Below, one piece after another: positions 20,780 to 30,247 of a stretch of DNA of 64,000 bases. The DNA lies in assembly GCA_943331295.2 (NCBI GenBank), contig CALQLA020000017.1, positions 24,762 through 88,761 of the forward strand, in the 5' to 3' direction. Each line of letters starts with the position of its first letter. The stretch's first letter is position 1. The position numbers were made by a program, and so were the translations under genes. Below the pieces are notes generated by a model, which worked only from the letters and a program-made list of their open reading frames with translations, did not search any database and was not told the origin of the DNA. This stretch comes from Bordetella parapertussis. Its GTDB lineage: Bacteria > Pseudomonadota > Gammaproteobacteria > Burkholderiales > Casimicrobiaceae.

Positions 20780-23700
20780 CCGGAACTCTCATGAAAACCT
20801 CATTCCCGATACGCGCGGCGCTGTGCCTGCTGGCGCTGCAGATGGTCGCCGTGACCGCCCGCGGCGCGGCGACGGACATCTCGACGCTGCCGATGTCGTC
20901 GCAGGCGCAGTCGGCGACGCCGAACATGATCCTCGGCATCGACGATTCGGGCTCGATGGACTTCGAGGTCCTGCTGCCGTCGACCGACGGCGCGCTGTGG
21001 TGGGACACGACCAACAAGCGGTTCTGGAGCGCCACCGGCGTCTTCAACGCCAACATCGGCAGCGGCTCCAGCTCGAGCTGGATCAAATACACCTATCTCT
21101 TTCCCAACGGCAGCGCGTCCGACGCGAGGCAGCTCACCGACGGCACCAACGACCACTTCGCCATCCCGCCCATCCCGGCCTACGCCGCGCTGCGCAGCTC
21201 GGCGTACAACCCGATCTACTACAACTCGACGGTGACGTACACGCCGTGGGTGCCGGCCTACATCAGCAGCGCGACGCGCACCTTCGCCGCATCGTCGACG
21301 ACCGCGGCCCGCAGCCACCCCTGGTTCCCGACCACCGGCTCGGCGACGACGATGGACCTCACGACGACGCTGACCAACGCGACGGCGAACTGGACGTTCC
21401 GGATGTTCCCGGGCATGACCATTCCGGGAACCAACACGATTGCGGGGATCACGCGCAAGAAGAGCGGCGCCGGCTCGTTCTCGGCCGGCACCACCACCGA
21501 CTACCTGATCGTCTCGGGCGACAGCTACTACGACGTGGCGGTCCCTTACTACCCGGCGACGTTCTACGTCGTCGACGCCACCTGCACCGCCACCGGGCTC
21601 ACCTGCGCCACGGCACCGGACGGCAAGAAACTGCGCCGGTACGAGATCAAGGCGGCGACCGCCAGCTACCCTTCGGGCCGCACGTACACCGCGGAAATGC
21701 AGAACTTCGCGAACTGGTACGCGTATTACCGGAAGCGCGACCTGATGCTGTCGTCCGCAGCGGGCCAGGTGTTCCCGCAGATCAAGGGCCTGCGCGGCGG
21801 CACCGTGTTCTTCAACAACAACCAGCGCGTCACGATGTACGACCTCGGCGCGACGTCCGACAGCGCGAACGTGCGGACGATGCTCGGCAACTTCTACTCG
21901 AACCCGTCGACCGGCGGCACCCCGATGCGGGTGACGCTCGACTACATCGGGCAGGAGTTCACGCGCGCCGGCGTCATCCAGTACGCATGCCAGCGCAACA
22001 ACGCGTTCATCGTGACCGACGGCTACGCGAACACCGGCAGCACGACACCTCTCTCGTACAGCCAGAGCACGTGGATCACCGCCCGGCCGTTCACGACCAC
22101 CACGGCGGGCACGCTGGCCGACATCGCCGCCGCGTACTACACGCGCAATCCGCGGCCGGACCTCACCACGGGCATGCTGTCGATCGACCCGACCGACCCC
22201 TCCCCGGCCGCCGACAAGAACCCGAACCTGCACGTCAACACCTACGCGCTGACGCTGGGGGCGCTGGGCACGATCTACGGCACCGGCACGCCGACGGCCA
22301 CCAACCCGTACCTCAACTACCCGACGTGGCCCACGCAGTCGAACAACTACGACCCGAGCGCCGTCGACGACCTGTGGCACGCGACGATCAATGGCCGCGG
22401 CTCGATGTTCACCGTCCGCGACTCGACGACCCTCGTGGCCACGCTGCGCCAGATCGTGTCCTCGATGCTGCTGCGCTCCGGCTCCGATTCGTCCGTGGCG
22501 GTGTCCAACGTCAACGTGCGCAACGGCGACAACACCGTCTACGTGTCGAGCTACAACGGGCAGTTCTGGAGCGGCGAGCTCGCCGCCTACCCGATCGACC
22601 TCACGACCGGCCAGGTGCTGATGAGCACCGCGACGCAGATCTGGGAAGCCCGCGACCAGCTCACGGCCCGCACGCCCGCCAGCCGCAACATCGTCACCTA
22701 CGACGGCACGGTCGGCGTGCCATTCCAGGTGGCAAGACTGTCGTCCACCTACCTCACCAAGCTCAACACGCCGAACGTGACGCCCGTCGACAACGCAGCG
22801 GTCGTCGCCTACCTGCGCGGCGATCGCACCGGCGAGAGCACGACGTACCGGCAACGGTCGTCGCTGCTGGGCGACATCGTCAGCGCGCAGCCCACCGTCG
22901 TCAACGGCGCGATTTCAACCTACGACGACACCGGCTACGCTGCGTTCGCCGAGTCGATCGTCAGCAGGAAGCGCGCCGTCTATGCGGCCTCCAACGACGG
23001 GACGCTGCACGTGTTCGACGCGGGTGGCGGCAGCAACAACGGCAACGGGGCGGAGCTTTGGGCCTATATTCCCGGGCTCCTCGCCGGCTCGCTCAACGCA
23101 CTCACCAGCACCGCCTATTCTCACCAATTCATGGTCGACGGCACGCCGGTCGTGGGCGACGTCTACACGAACAGCACATGGCGGACGATGCTGGTCGGCG
23201 GTTTCAACGCCGGCGGCAGCGGCTACTACGCGCTCGACATCACGAATCCGACGCCGGCCATCGTGAATCCCGAGGTCGACATCGCGTCGAAGGTGATGTG
23301 GGAGTTCCCGAATTCCGCGACCGGCGCGACCGACCGGAACAACATGGGCCTGAGCTTCGGCAAGCCGGTCATCGCCAAGGTCGCGTCCGGCAGCAAGTGG
23401 GTGGTGCTCGTCACGTCCGGCTACAACAACACGGCGGGCGACGGCAAGGGCCACCTGTACGTCCTGGACGCCGGGACCGGTGCGCTGATAAAGGACCTCG
23501 TGACCACAGCCGGAACCGGCGGCGCCGGCGGCACGCCATCGAACCTCGGCCAGATTTCCGCCTTCGCCGCCACCCCGCAGACCGACGCGACGATCGACTA
23601 CGTCTACGGCGGCGACCTGATGGGCAATGTCTGGCGCTTCGACCTCACCGGCGCGTCGAGCGCCTGGAACGTGAAGAAGATCGCGACGCTGGTCGACCCG

Positions 23701-24336
23701 TCGGGCGTGGCGCAGCCGGTCAGCACCGCACCCGAGCTCGTCGTTGCGCAGTACAAGCGGATGCTGATCGTCGGCACGGGCCTGCTCGTCGGCCAGAGCG
23801 ACGTGGCCACGACCCAGGTCCAGTCGATCTATGCGCTGGTGGACGACCTCACGAGCGCGCCGACGATCGCCACGCCGCGCACCGCGCTGTACCACAAGAC
23901 GGTCACGGTCGGCACCGGCGGCGTGCGCAACATCCCGTCCACGAGGGTCGACCTGGCGACCTGGAAAGGATGGTACTTCGACCTGCCGGGCAGCGGCGAA
24001 CGGCTCTCCGACAACCTCAGCGCGGTGTTCGGCGCCGTCGTGTTCGCGACCAACCAGCCGTCGCCGACCGCCTGCAACGCGAAGAGCTACATCTACGTCG
24101 TCGACGTCACGCACGGCGGGCAGCTGGCCTCGGCCGGTTTCCTCCCCGGCGAAACGCCATGGACCGGCAAGGAACTCGGATCGACGTTCTCCGAGCAGCC
24201 GGTGATCGCGCTGCTGCCCAACGGCACCCTCGAGGCGCTGACCCACGGCTCCGACAATTCGCTCAGCGTCACCCGCCTGCCGATCTCGTTCTCGACCAAG
24301 CTGAAGCGGATCACGTGGAAGGAAGTGCTCCGCTAG
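20776..24336 (+). CDS. pilY1: Type IV pilus tip-associated protein PilY1
   Basis: This exported protein has 1186 residues. An N-terminal signal peptide (MKTSFPIRAALCLLALQMVAVTARG) is followed by a von Willebrand A-like region with the MIDAS DDSGSM near residue 57 and FIVTDGYANTGST near 410. The C-terminal half (about residues 700-1150) is a beta-propeller of the PilY1 type: AVYAASNDGTLHVFDAGGG, LWAYIPG, DGTPVVGDVYTN, VLVTSGYNN, GHLYVLDAGTGAL and YVYGGDLMGNVWRFDLTG. PilY1 acts at the pilus tip in adhesion and surface sensing. The ATG at 20776 overlaps the pilX stop; an ATG at 20791 gives a cleaner signal peptide and may be the true start. Confidence 0.93.
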   Translation: MTGTLMKTSFPIRAALCLLALQMVAVTARGAATDISTLPMSSQAQSATPNMILGIDDSGSMDFEVLLPSTDGALWWDTTNKRFWSATGVFNANIGSGSSSSWIKYTYLFPNGSASDARQLTDGTNDHFAIPPIPAYAALRSSAYNPIYYNSTVTYTPWVPAYISSATRTFAASSTTAARSHPWFPTTGSATTMDLTTTLTNATANWTFRMFPGMTIPGTNTIAGITRKKSGAGSFSAGTTTDYLIVSGDSYYDVAVPYYPATFYVVDATCTATGLTCATAPDGKKLRRYEIKAATASYPSGRTYTAEMQNFANWYAYYRKRDLMLSSAAGQVFPQIKGLRGGTVFFNNNQRVTMYDLGATSDSANVRTMLGNFYSNPSTGGTPMRVTLDYIGQEFTRAGVIQYACQRNNAFIVTDGYANTGSTTPLSYSQSTWITARPFTTTTAGTLADIAAAYYTRNPRPDLTTGMLSIDPTDPSPAADKNPNLHVNTYALTLGALGTIYGTGTPTATNPYLNYPTWPTQSNNYDPSAVDDLWHATINGRGSMFTVRDSTTLVATLRQIVSSMLLRSGSDSSVAVSNVNVRNGDNTVYVSSYNGQFWSGELAAYPIDLTTGQVLMSTATQIWEARDQLTARTPASRNIVTYDGTVGVPFQVARLSSTYLTKLNTPNVTPVDNAAVVAYLRGDRTGESTTYRQRSSLLGDIVSAQPTVVNGAISTYDDTGYAAFAESIVSRKRAVYAASNDGTLHVFDAGGGSNNGNGAELWAYIPGLLAGSLNALTSTAYSHQFMVDGTPVVGDVYTNSTWRTMLVGGFNAGGSGYYALDITNPTPAIVNPEVDIASKVMWEFPNSATGATDRNNMGLSFGKPVIAKVASGSKWVVLVTSGYNNTAGDGKGHLYVLDAGTGALIKDLVTTAGTGGAGGTPSNLGQISAFAATPQTDATIDYVYGGDLMGNVWRFDLTGASSAWNVKKIATLVDPSGVAQPVSTAPELVVAQYKRMLIVGTGLLVGQSDVATTQVQSIYALVDDLTSAPTIATPRTALYHKTVTVGTGGVRNIPSTRVDLATWKGWYFDLPGSGERLSDNLSAVFGAVVFATNQPSPTACNAKSYIYVVDVTHGGQLASAGFLPGETPWTGKELGSTFSEQPVIALLPNGTLEALTHGSDNSLSVTRLPISFSTKLKRITWKEVLR

Positions 24337-24362
24337 CGCGGCGCGCCGTTGCGCCGTCACGC

Positions 24363-24470
24363 AGCCCGGGTTGAGCGGACGCGAAACCCGGGCGGGCGCG
24401 GCAACGGGCGGATACGCGCGACACGGGGCACGATCCCCCCCGGGTTTCGCTGTCGCTCAACCCGGGCTAC
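24363..24470. repeat. Inverted pair of REP-like palindromes between convergent pilY1 and parA-like genes
   Basis: A forward copy (24363-24392, cccgggttgagcg then gcgaaacccggg) and an inverted copy (24439-24470, cccgggtttcgct then cgctcaacccgggctac) face each other. Each forms a CCCGGGTT/AACCCGGG-type stem, and the pair can form a larger one. The same element recurs at 33268, 37777 and 41881-42001. It probably ends or stabilises both converging transcripts. Confidence 0.8.
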
Positions 24471-24479
24471 GGTTTCGCG

Positions 24480-25115
24480 TCAGCCCGAGGCGTGGCGCGC
24501 GATCCACCGCGTCAGCGGCCGCCACTGGTCCCAGTCCTGCTCGGCGCGCGAACGCGGCAGGTCGAACACCGTGGCGCCGTCGCGTGCGCAATGCACGTAC
24601 ACCTGCGTGTCGCGCAGGTGCGTGACCAGCGTGTGCGCCGAGGTGCCGAGGAACGCGTCGAGCTCGCCGGCGCTCTTGGTGCGGATGTCCACGCGCATCG
24701 CGACGAGCCCGACCGGCAGCGCGCCTTTCCTTACCTGCTTGTAGTCGGCGACCGCGGCCAGGAAGCGGCGCGTCGCCTCGATGTCGAACGCCGACGGCGA
24801 CACCGGGACCAGCATCACGTCCGCCGCGCGCACCGCGTCGCGCAGGTCGTCGCCGGACAGCCCGGCCGGGCTGTCGACCACCATCCACTGCGGGTCGTAG
24901 CCCTTGAGGTCGCCCTTCTTCGCCCCGGGGTCGGAGCCGATGATCGGCGGAAACAACGGCGGCCGCCGGGTGAGCCACTCGGAAGACGAGCGCTGCGGGT
25001 CGCGGTCGGCGAGCACCACGCGCTGCCGCTTGCCGGCGAGCCAGCCCGCGATGTTGGTGGCCAGCGTGGTCTTGCCGCTGCCGCCTTTCGGGTTGGCGAC
25101 GAGTATCGTCTGCAT
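24480..25115 (-). CDS. ParA/MinD-type P-loop ATPase (orphan)
   Basis: The protein has 211 residues. It has the deviant Walker A KGGSGKTT at residue 10, the switch ADRDPQRSS (in place of the usual DxDPQ) near 38, and Walker B-like WMVVDSPAG near 80. Such ATPases position plasmids, chromosomes or protein complexes. There is no parB or other partner next to it; it lies between pilY1 (convergent) and ttcA (divergent). It could serve the pilus locus or be unrelated; the sequence does not decide. Confidence 0.85.
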   Translation of the reverse strand: MQTILVANPKGGSGKTTLATNIAGWLAGKRQRVVLADRDPQRSSSEWLTRRPPLFPPIIGSDPGAKKGDLKGYDPQWMVVDSPAGLSGDDLRDAVRAADVMLVPVSPSAFDIEATRRFLAAVADYKQVRKGALPVGLVAMRVDIRTKSAGELDAFLGTSAHTLVTHLRDTQVYVHCARDGATVFDLPRSRAEQDWDQWRPLTRWIARHASG

Positions 25116-25218
25116 CGGTCCTGCCTCCCGGCGGCACGGGTCGAGGGCGCCCGGCTGCCTGCCGTCGTTATGCTACCATCCGCGCCTCGCTTTTCACCCC
25201 CGGCCCCCAGGATCCACG

Positions 25219-26184
25219 ATGGATGACGTCCCGACCGGCCGTTCGCCCCAGGGTGCCGCCGGCACCCCGGAAACCCCGCGCGCGCGCGACCCGCGGAAGG
25301 CCGAATTCGAGGCCAACAAGCTGAAGAAGCGGCTCCGCCGGCAGGTCGGCGAGGCGATCGGCGACTACGGCCTGATCGAAGCCGGCGACCGCGTGATGGT
25401 GTGCCTGTCCGGCGGCAAGGACAGCTACGGCCTGCTCGACATCCTCCGCTCTCTGCAGGCCCGGTCCCCGGCGCCGTTCGAGATCATCGCCGTCAACCTG
25501 GACCAGAAGCAGCCCGGGTTCCCGGCCGACGTGCTCCCGCGCTATCTCGACGGCCTCGGCATCCCCTACCGGATCGCCGAGCAGGACACCTACAGCGTGG
25601 TCAGGCGGGTGCTGCCCGAGGGCGCCACGCTGTGCTCGCTGTGCTCGCGGCTGCGGCGGGGCGTGCTCTATCGCGTCGCGGGCGAGCTCGGCGCGACCAA
25701 GATCGCGCTCGGCCATCATCGCGACGACATCCTCGCGACGTTCTTCCTCAACCTCTTCTTCGGCGGCAAGCTGAAGACGATGCCGCCCAAGCTCGTCTCC
25801 GACGACGGCCGGAACGTGGTGATCCGGCCGCTCGCCTACGTCCGCGAACGCGATCTCGCGCGCTACGCGGACGTGATGCAGTTCCCGATCATCCCCTGCA
25901 ACCTGTGCGGGTCGCAGGAGCACCTGCAGCGCCGGCAGGTCGGCGCAATGCTGCGCGACTGGGAACGGAACCATCCCGGCCGCATCGAGTCGATCTGCAA
26001 CGCGCTCGGCACGGTCGTGCCGTCGCACCTGATGGACCGCGCGCTGTTCGACTTCGCGGCGGTGCAGGCGACCGGCAAGCCGGAGCCCGACGGCGACATC
26101 GGGTTCGACGTCGACTCGGCGCTGGAGCGCGCGACCGACGCCGCGGCCGGCGCCGGCATCGTGATGATCCGGCCGAGGCAATGA
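25219..26184 (+). CDS. ttcA: tRNA 2-thiocytidine(32) synthetase TtcA
   Basis: TtcA (321 residues) makes 2-thiocytidine at tRNA position 32 with an Fe-S cluster. Evidence is the PP-loop [11 protein letters not shown] near residue 64, the two-cysteine motif [11 protein letters not shown] near 140, [17 protein letters not shown] near 168 and the third cysteine pair [13 protein letters not shown] near 235. The start MDDVPTG was chosen at 25219 because upstream in-frame codons overlap the divergent ParA-like gene. Confidence 0.94.
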   Translation: MDDVPTGRSPQGAAGTPETPRARDPRKAEFEANKLKKRLRRQVGEAIGDYGLIEAGDRVMVCLSGGKDSYGLLDILRSLQARSPAPFEIIAVNLDQKQPGFPADVLPRYLDGLGIPYRIAEQDTYSVVRRVLPEGATLCSLCSRLRRGVLYRVAGELGATKIALGHHRDDILATFFLNLFFGGKLKTMPPKLVSDDGRNVVIRPLAYVRERDLARYADVMQFPIIPCNLCGSQEHLQRRQVGAMLRDWERNHPGRIESICNALGTVVPSHLMDRALFDFAAVQATGKPEPDGDIGFDVDSALERATDAAAGAGIVMIRPRQ

Positions 26185-26214
26185 CGCGACGCGAAGCCGC
26201 CCGCGTGCCGAAGA

Positions 26215-26910
26215 CTACCTGACGGTGGCGGCGCTCTGCCCGAACAGGATCCGGCGTGCCTCCTCGTCGGGCACCGAGGGCTGGGCGTTCACCGCCCTTC
26301 CCACCGCGTAGGCGCGCTCGACCGCGGGGCGCGCCGCGATCGTCGCCTTCCAGCGCTTGAGGTGCGGGAAGAGGTCGAGGTCCTGCCCCTGCTTTTCCGG
26401 GCTGATCCACGGGTACGACGCCATGTCGGCGATCCCGTACTCGCCGGCGACGAACTCGCGGTCCGCGAGCCGCTTGTTGAGCACGCCGTAGAGGCGCCCC
26501 GTCTCCCGCACGTAGCGGTCGATCGCGTACGGGATCTTCTCCGGCGCATAGTTGCGGAAGTGGTGGTTCTGGCCCGCCATGGGCCCCAGCCCCGCCATCT
26601 GCCAGTAAAGCCACTGCAGGCACTCGACGCGGCCGCGCAGGTCGGCGGGAATGAAGCGCCCGGTCTTTTCGGCGAGGTACTCGAGGATCGCGCCCGATTC
26701 GAACAGCGCCAGGGGCGCGCCGCCGTCGGCGGGCGCGTGGTCGACGATCGCGGGAATGCGGTTGTTCGGCGCGATCGCGAGGAACGCGGGCGCGAACTGC
26801 TCGCCGCGGCCGATGTCGATCGGCTTGATCGTGTAGGGCAGACCCGTCTCCTCGAGCAGGATCGTGACCTTGTGCCCGTTCGGCGTGGTCCAGTAGTAGA
26901 GGTCGATCAT
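26215..26910 (-). CDS. Glutathione S-transferase family protein, YfcG/nu-class
   Basis: The protein has 231 residues. The N-terminal thioredoxin fold starts MIDLYYWTTPNGHKVTILLEE, with the Thr-Pro-Asn signature of nu-class enzymes, then NNRIPAIVDHAP (cis-Pro) and LFESGAILEYLAEKTG. The C-terminal helical domain has LQWLYWQMAGLGPMAGQNHHF and ADMASYPWI. This class works as a disulfide-bond oxidoreductase with glutathione. The ATG at 26910 is the family start; the upstream frame overlaps the SDR gene. Confidence 0.9.
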   Translation of the reverse strand: MIDLYYWTTPNGHKVTILLEETGLPYTIKPIDIGRGEQFAPAFLAIAPNNRIPAIVDHAPADGGAPLALFESGAILEYLAEKTGRFIPADLRGRVECLQWLYWQMAGLGPMAGQNHHFRNYAPEKIPYAIDRYVRETGRLYGVLNKRLADREFVAGEYGIADMASYPWISPEKQGQDLDLFPHLKRWKATIAARPAVERAYAVGRAVNAQPSVPDEEARRILFGQSAATVR

Positions 26911-26950
26911 CGGCGTCTCCGGGGGATGGCGCGCAAGCCGTGCGGGCGCA

Positions 26951-27730
26951 TCAGAAGGTGCCGGGAAAGGCGCCGCCGTCGAGCAGCAGGTTCTGCCCGA
27001 CGATGAAGCCGGCCTGCGCGCTGCACAGGAACGCGCACGCGGCGCCGAATTCCTCTGCCGTGCCGTAGCGCCCCGCGGGAATCGCCGCGCGACCCGCCTC
27101 GTACATCGCGTCGATCGTCGCCCCGGACGCCTTCGCGCGCGTCGACAGCGCGACCTGAAGCCGGTCGGTCGCGAAAGACCCGGGCAGCAGGTTGTTGATC
27201 GTGACGTTGGCGTGCGCAACCTTGCGCGCGAGGCCGGCGACGAATCCGGTCAGGCCGCTGCGCGCGCCGTTGGACAGGCCCAGGATGTCGATCGGCGCCT
27301 TCACCGACGACGAGGTGATGTTGACGATGCGGCCGAAGCGCCGCGCGATCATCGGGTCGACGCTCGCCTTGATCAGCTCGATCGGCGTCAGCATGTTGGC
27401 GTCGATCGCGCGCAGCCACGCCGCCCGGTCCCAGTCGCGGAAATCGCCGGGCGGCGGGCCGCCGGCGTTGTTGACCAGGATGTCGGGATCGGGACAGGCA
27501 CCGAGCGCCGCCGCGCGGCCCTCGACGGTGGTGATGTCGGCCGCCAGCCAGTGCACAACGCGCCCGGCCTTCGCGCCGATCTCCTCCGCCGCACGGCGGA
27601 CTTCGGCTTCGGTGCGCGCGACGATCGTGACGTCGACGCCGGCGTCGGCGAGCGCCTGCGCACAACCGCGACCCAGGCCCTTGCTTGCCGCGCAGACGAG
27701 TGCGCGCCTGCCCGCGATACCGAGATCCAT
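26951..27730 (-). CDS. Short-chain dehydrogenase/reductase
   Basis: The 259-residue SDR has the glycine motif SKGLGRGCAQALADAG near residue 15, NNAGGP near 90 and an active-site region GRIVNITSSSVKAPIDILGLSNGARSGL near 134-160. In that region the usual catalytic Tyr-x3-Lys is replaced: the expected Tyr position reads L/S and the Lys position R. That pattern is seen in some FabG-like subfamilies, so catalysis may be atypical. Substrate is unknown. It lies between the GST and MFS genes on the same strand. Confidence 0.82.
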   Translation of the reverse strand: MDLGIAGRRALVCAASKGLGRGCAQALADAGVDVTIVARTEAEVRRAAEEIGAKAGRVVHWLAADITTVEGRAAALGACPDPDILVNNAGGPPPGDFRDWDRAAWLRAIDANMLTPIELIKASVDPMIARRFGRIVNITSSSVKAPIDILGLSNGARSGLTGFVAGLARKVAHANVTINNLLPGSFATDRLQVALSTRAKASGATIDAMYEAGRAAIPAGRYGTAEEFGAACAFLCSAQAGFIVGQNLLLDGGAFPGTF

Positions 27731-27745
27731 TGCCGTACCCCTCTG

Positions 27746-28963
27746 TCAGTGCGCCGTGGCGGCGCCGCGGTCCGCGATCGCGCTGCGCGCCTTCAGCACG
27801 GTGGCGATCGCTACGAAAAAGCAGCCGGCGACAGCGAACAGCGCATCGCGGGCCATTGCGTGGTCGAGCATGAAGCCGAACCAGATCGGCCCCACCGTGC
27901 CGCCGATGTCGAGGCCCGAATAGACGAAGCCGTAGACGCGGCCCGACGCGCCCGGCGGCGTCGCGGCGCGCACGATCAGGTCGCGCGACGGGCCGGTGCA
28001 GCCGATCGCGAAACCCGTCAGCGCGAACAGCGGGATCAGCGCAGTGCGCGCCGGCGGCCACGTCGCGAGCAGCACCACAAGGAGCGCACCGGCGAGGAGC
28101 CCCGCGCTCGCGATGCGGTCGTGCCGCGGCGACCACGTCGCGAAGATGCCGCCGGCGACGATTCCCGCGGTGCCGCCCAGCAGGAACGCCGACAGCGTCG
28201 AGGCACCCACGGTGAGGGGAATGTCGAACGCGCCGTTGAGGATCGACGGCGCGAACGTCTGCAGCCCGATGGTGCCGACCGTGTAGATGCAGAAATAGGC
28301 GAAGCACATCAGGATCGGCAACTGGCGGAAGAGCGGCAGGCTGCCCGCCAGCGTGTGGTGGACGGTACCTCCCGTGCGGCGGCAGTCGAGCAGCGCGCGC
28401 TGCGTCGCGAGAGCGCCCAGCACGACGAGGCCGCCCGCGCCCATCATCATCATCGCCGGCCGCCAGCCGAACGCGGCGCCGAGCGAAAAACTGACGATCG
28501 GCGCCAGCGCGTACCCGAGGTTCCCGAGCACGCCGTGCGAGCTGTACGCATGGCCCAGCCGGCGCGGCGCCACCCTGCCGTTCAGGATCGCGAAGTCGGA
28601 CGGATGGAAGACGCCGTTGCCCATCCCCATCATCGCGACGACGGGAAACAGCCACCCGTACCCCGGGGCGAGCCCCGCGAGGACGGCGCCGCCCGCCATC
28701 AGCGCCACGCCGCACAGCAGCACCGGCCGGGCGCCGGCGCGGTCGACGACGAAGCCCGCGGTGAATTGCGTGACACCGCTGACGACGTAGAATACGGCGA
28801 CCAGCATGCCGAGCGCCGCATAGGAGACGCCGAACTCCGCCTTCAGCAGCGGAAACAGCGGCGGCAGCACAAGCTGGAAGAAATGGGACACGGCGTGCGC
28901 GAAACCGACGAGTCCCATGACCCTGGCGTCGTGGCGAAGCGTGGAGTCGGACGCGGGATTCAA
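27746..28963 (-). CDS. Major facilitator superfamily transporter
   Basis: The protein has 405 residues and twelve predicted membrane helices. The cytoplasmic loop motifs are DRAGARPVLLCG (between helices 2 and 3) and the second-half SPRHDRIASAGLL. It is preceded by YALGMLVAVFYVVSGVTQFTAGFVV-type helices (landmark VSGVTQFTAG). The pattern suits an efflux or fosmidomycin-resistance-like carrier; the substrate is open. It is divergent from msrB and 15 bases upstream of the SDR gene on its strand. Confidence 0.86.
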   Translation of the reverse strand: MNPASDSTLRHDARVMGLVGFAHAVSHFFQLVLPPLFPLLKAEFGVSYAALGMLVAVFYVVSGVTQFTAGFVVDRAGARPVLLCGVALMAGGAVLAGLAPGYGWLFPVVAMMGMGNGVFHPSDFAILNGRVAPRRLGHAYSSHGVLGNLGYALAPIVSFSLGAAFGWRPAMMMMGAGGLVVLGALATQRALLDCRRTGGTVHHTLAGSLPLFRQLPILMCFAYFCIYTVGTIGLQTFAPSILNGAFDIPLTVGASTLSAFLLGGTAGIVAGGIFATWSPRHDRIASAGLLAGALLVVLLATWPPARTALIPLFALTGFAIGCTGPSRDLIVRAATPPGASGRVYGFVYSGLDIGGTVGPIWFGFMLDHAMARDALFAVAGCFFVAIATVLKARSAIADRGAATAH

Positions 28964-29036
28964 GGCGGGGAGTATCCGGAAAGCGGGCCCGCCGCGAGGG
29001 CGGCGACGGACGCGGGGCGGCCGCGGAAGGCTCGAC

Positions 29037-29042
29037 TATACT
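29037..29042 (+). promoter_or_regulatory. -10 element of the msrB promoter
   Basis: A TATACT hexamer lies 70 bases before the msrB ATG in the MFS/msrB divergent region. No good -35 is visible at the right distance (GC-rich sequence), so the assignment is tentative. Confidence 0.4.
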
Positions 29043-29111
29043 GCATCCGCAAACCGGGTCGCCGCGCCTTCCCGCGACCCTGCCCCGACGCCACCCGAAG
29101 GAGAGACACCC

Positions 29112-29510
29112 ATGGCCGACAAGATCGTCAAGTCCGATGCCGAATGGCGCGCGCAGCTCACCGCGGAGCAGTTCCAGATCGCGCGGAAGAAGGGCACCGA
29201 GCGCGCCTTCACCGGCAAGCTGTGGAACAACCACGCCGACGGCACCTACTACTGCGTGTGCTGCGGCAACACGCTGTTCGACGGCGCAACCAAGTTCGAT
29301 TCCGGCTGCGGCTGGCCCAGCTTCACCGCGCCGGTCGAACCCGCCGCCGTCGCCACCCACGACGACAACAGCATGTTCATGCGCCGGACCGAGGTCGTGT
29401 GCTCGCACTGCGACGCGCACCTCGGCCACGTGTTCGAGGACGGGCCTGCGCCCACGGGGCAGCGCTACTGCATCAACTCGGCCGTGCTCAAGTTCGAGCC
29501 CAAGAAGTAG
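29112..29510 (+). CDS. msrB: Peptide-methionine (R)-S-oxide reductase
   Basis: MsrB (132 residues) reduces methionine R-sulfoxide in proteins. Zn-binding CxxC pairs are in YYCVCCGNTLF and VVCSHCDAHLGHVF, the substrate motif is GCGWPSF, and the catalytic cysteine is in QRYCINSAVLKF near residue 119. The ATG at 29112 follows GGAGAGA. The two-component genes follow within 30 bases, so a stress-related transcriptional unit is plausible. Confidence 0.95.
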   Translation: MADKIVKSDAEWRAQLTAEQFQIARKKGTERAFTGKLWNNHADGTYYCVCCGNTLFDGATKFDSGCGWPSFTAPVEPAAVATHDDNSMFMRRTEVVCSHCDAHLGHVFEDGPAPTGQRYCINSAVLKFEPKK

Positions 29511-29538
29511 CCGCGGCGACGGAACGCGAAGCGCGCCG

Positions 29539-30219
29539 ATGCGCCTCCTGCTGGCCGAGGACGATCCGATGATCGGCGCCGGCGTCATGCGCGGACTGAA
29601 GCAGGACGGGTTCGCCGTGGACTGGGTGCGCGACGGCCGCGAGGCCGAACTGGCGCTTGCCGAGAACGTGCACGACCTGCTGCTGCTCGACCTCGGCCTG
29701 CCGCGCCGCGACGGGCTCCTCGTGCTCGCCGCGATGCGCCGCCGCGGCGACGCCCGTCCGGTGCTGGTGCTGACCGCGCGCGACGCCGTCGCCGACCGCG
29801 TGGCGGGCCTCGACGCGGGCGCCGACGATTATCTCGTCAAGCCGTTCGAGCTGGACGAACTCGCCGCACGCATCCGGGCGCTGCTGCGCCGCCACGCCGG
29901 CCGCGCCGAGCCGGTCGTCGTGTGGGGCGACCTGGAGCTCCGTCCCGCCACCCGCGAAGTGCGCCTGCGCGGCGCGCCCGTCGCGCTGTCCGCACGCGAG
30001 TTCGCGCTGCTGGAGGCGCTGCTCGCGCGGCCCGGCGCCGTGCTGTCCCGCGCCCAGCTGGAAGAGAAGCTCTACGGCTGGAACGCGGAAGTCGAGAGCA
30101 ACGCGGTCGAGGTGCACCTGCACGGCCTGCGCCGCAAGCTCGGCAACGACGCGATCCGCAACATCCGCGGCGTCGGCTGGACCATGACGAAGGCGCCGGA
30201 AGGCGGCGCCACAGCGTGA
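29539..30219 (+). CDS. OmpR/PhoB family response regulator (QseB/PmrA-like)
   Basis: The protein has 226 residues. The receiver domain shows LLAEDDPMI, the phospho-acceptor Asp in LLLLDLGLPRRDG near residue 51, VLTARDAVADRVAGLDAGADDYLVKPF with the conserved Lys near 101, and the DNA-binding winged helix with RLRGAPVALSAREFALLEALL and EVHLHGLRRKLG. This architecture and wording match QseB/PmrA/TctD-type regulators. A CTTAAG direct repeat (31607-31623) of the type bound by this group precedes the htrA gene downstream. Its kinase follows. Confidence 0.92.
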   Translation: MRLLLAEDDPMIGAGVMRGLKQDGFAVDWVRDGREAELALAENVHDLLLLDLGLPRRDGLLVLAAMRRRGDARPVLVLTARDAVADRVAGLDAGADDYLVKPFELDELAARIRALLRRHAGRAEPVVVWGDLELRPATREVRLRGAPVALSAREFALLEALLARPGAVLSRAQLEEKLYGWNAEVESNAVEVHLHGLRRKLGNDAIRNIRGVGWTMTKAPEGGATA

Positions 30220-30247
30220 CCCCTCGCCTGCCCTTTCCACGCCTCCG

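Noticed and set aside
29137..30219. Start of the response regulator at 29137
   Set aside because: That start lies inside msrB in another frame; the receiver domain begins at the ATG at 29539.
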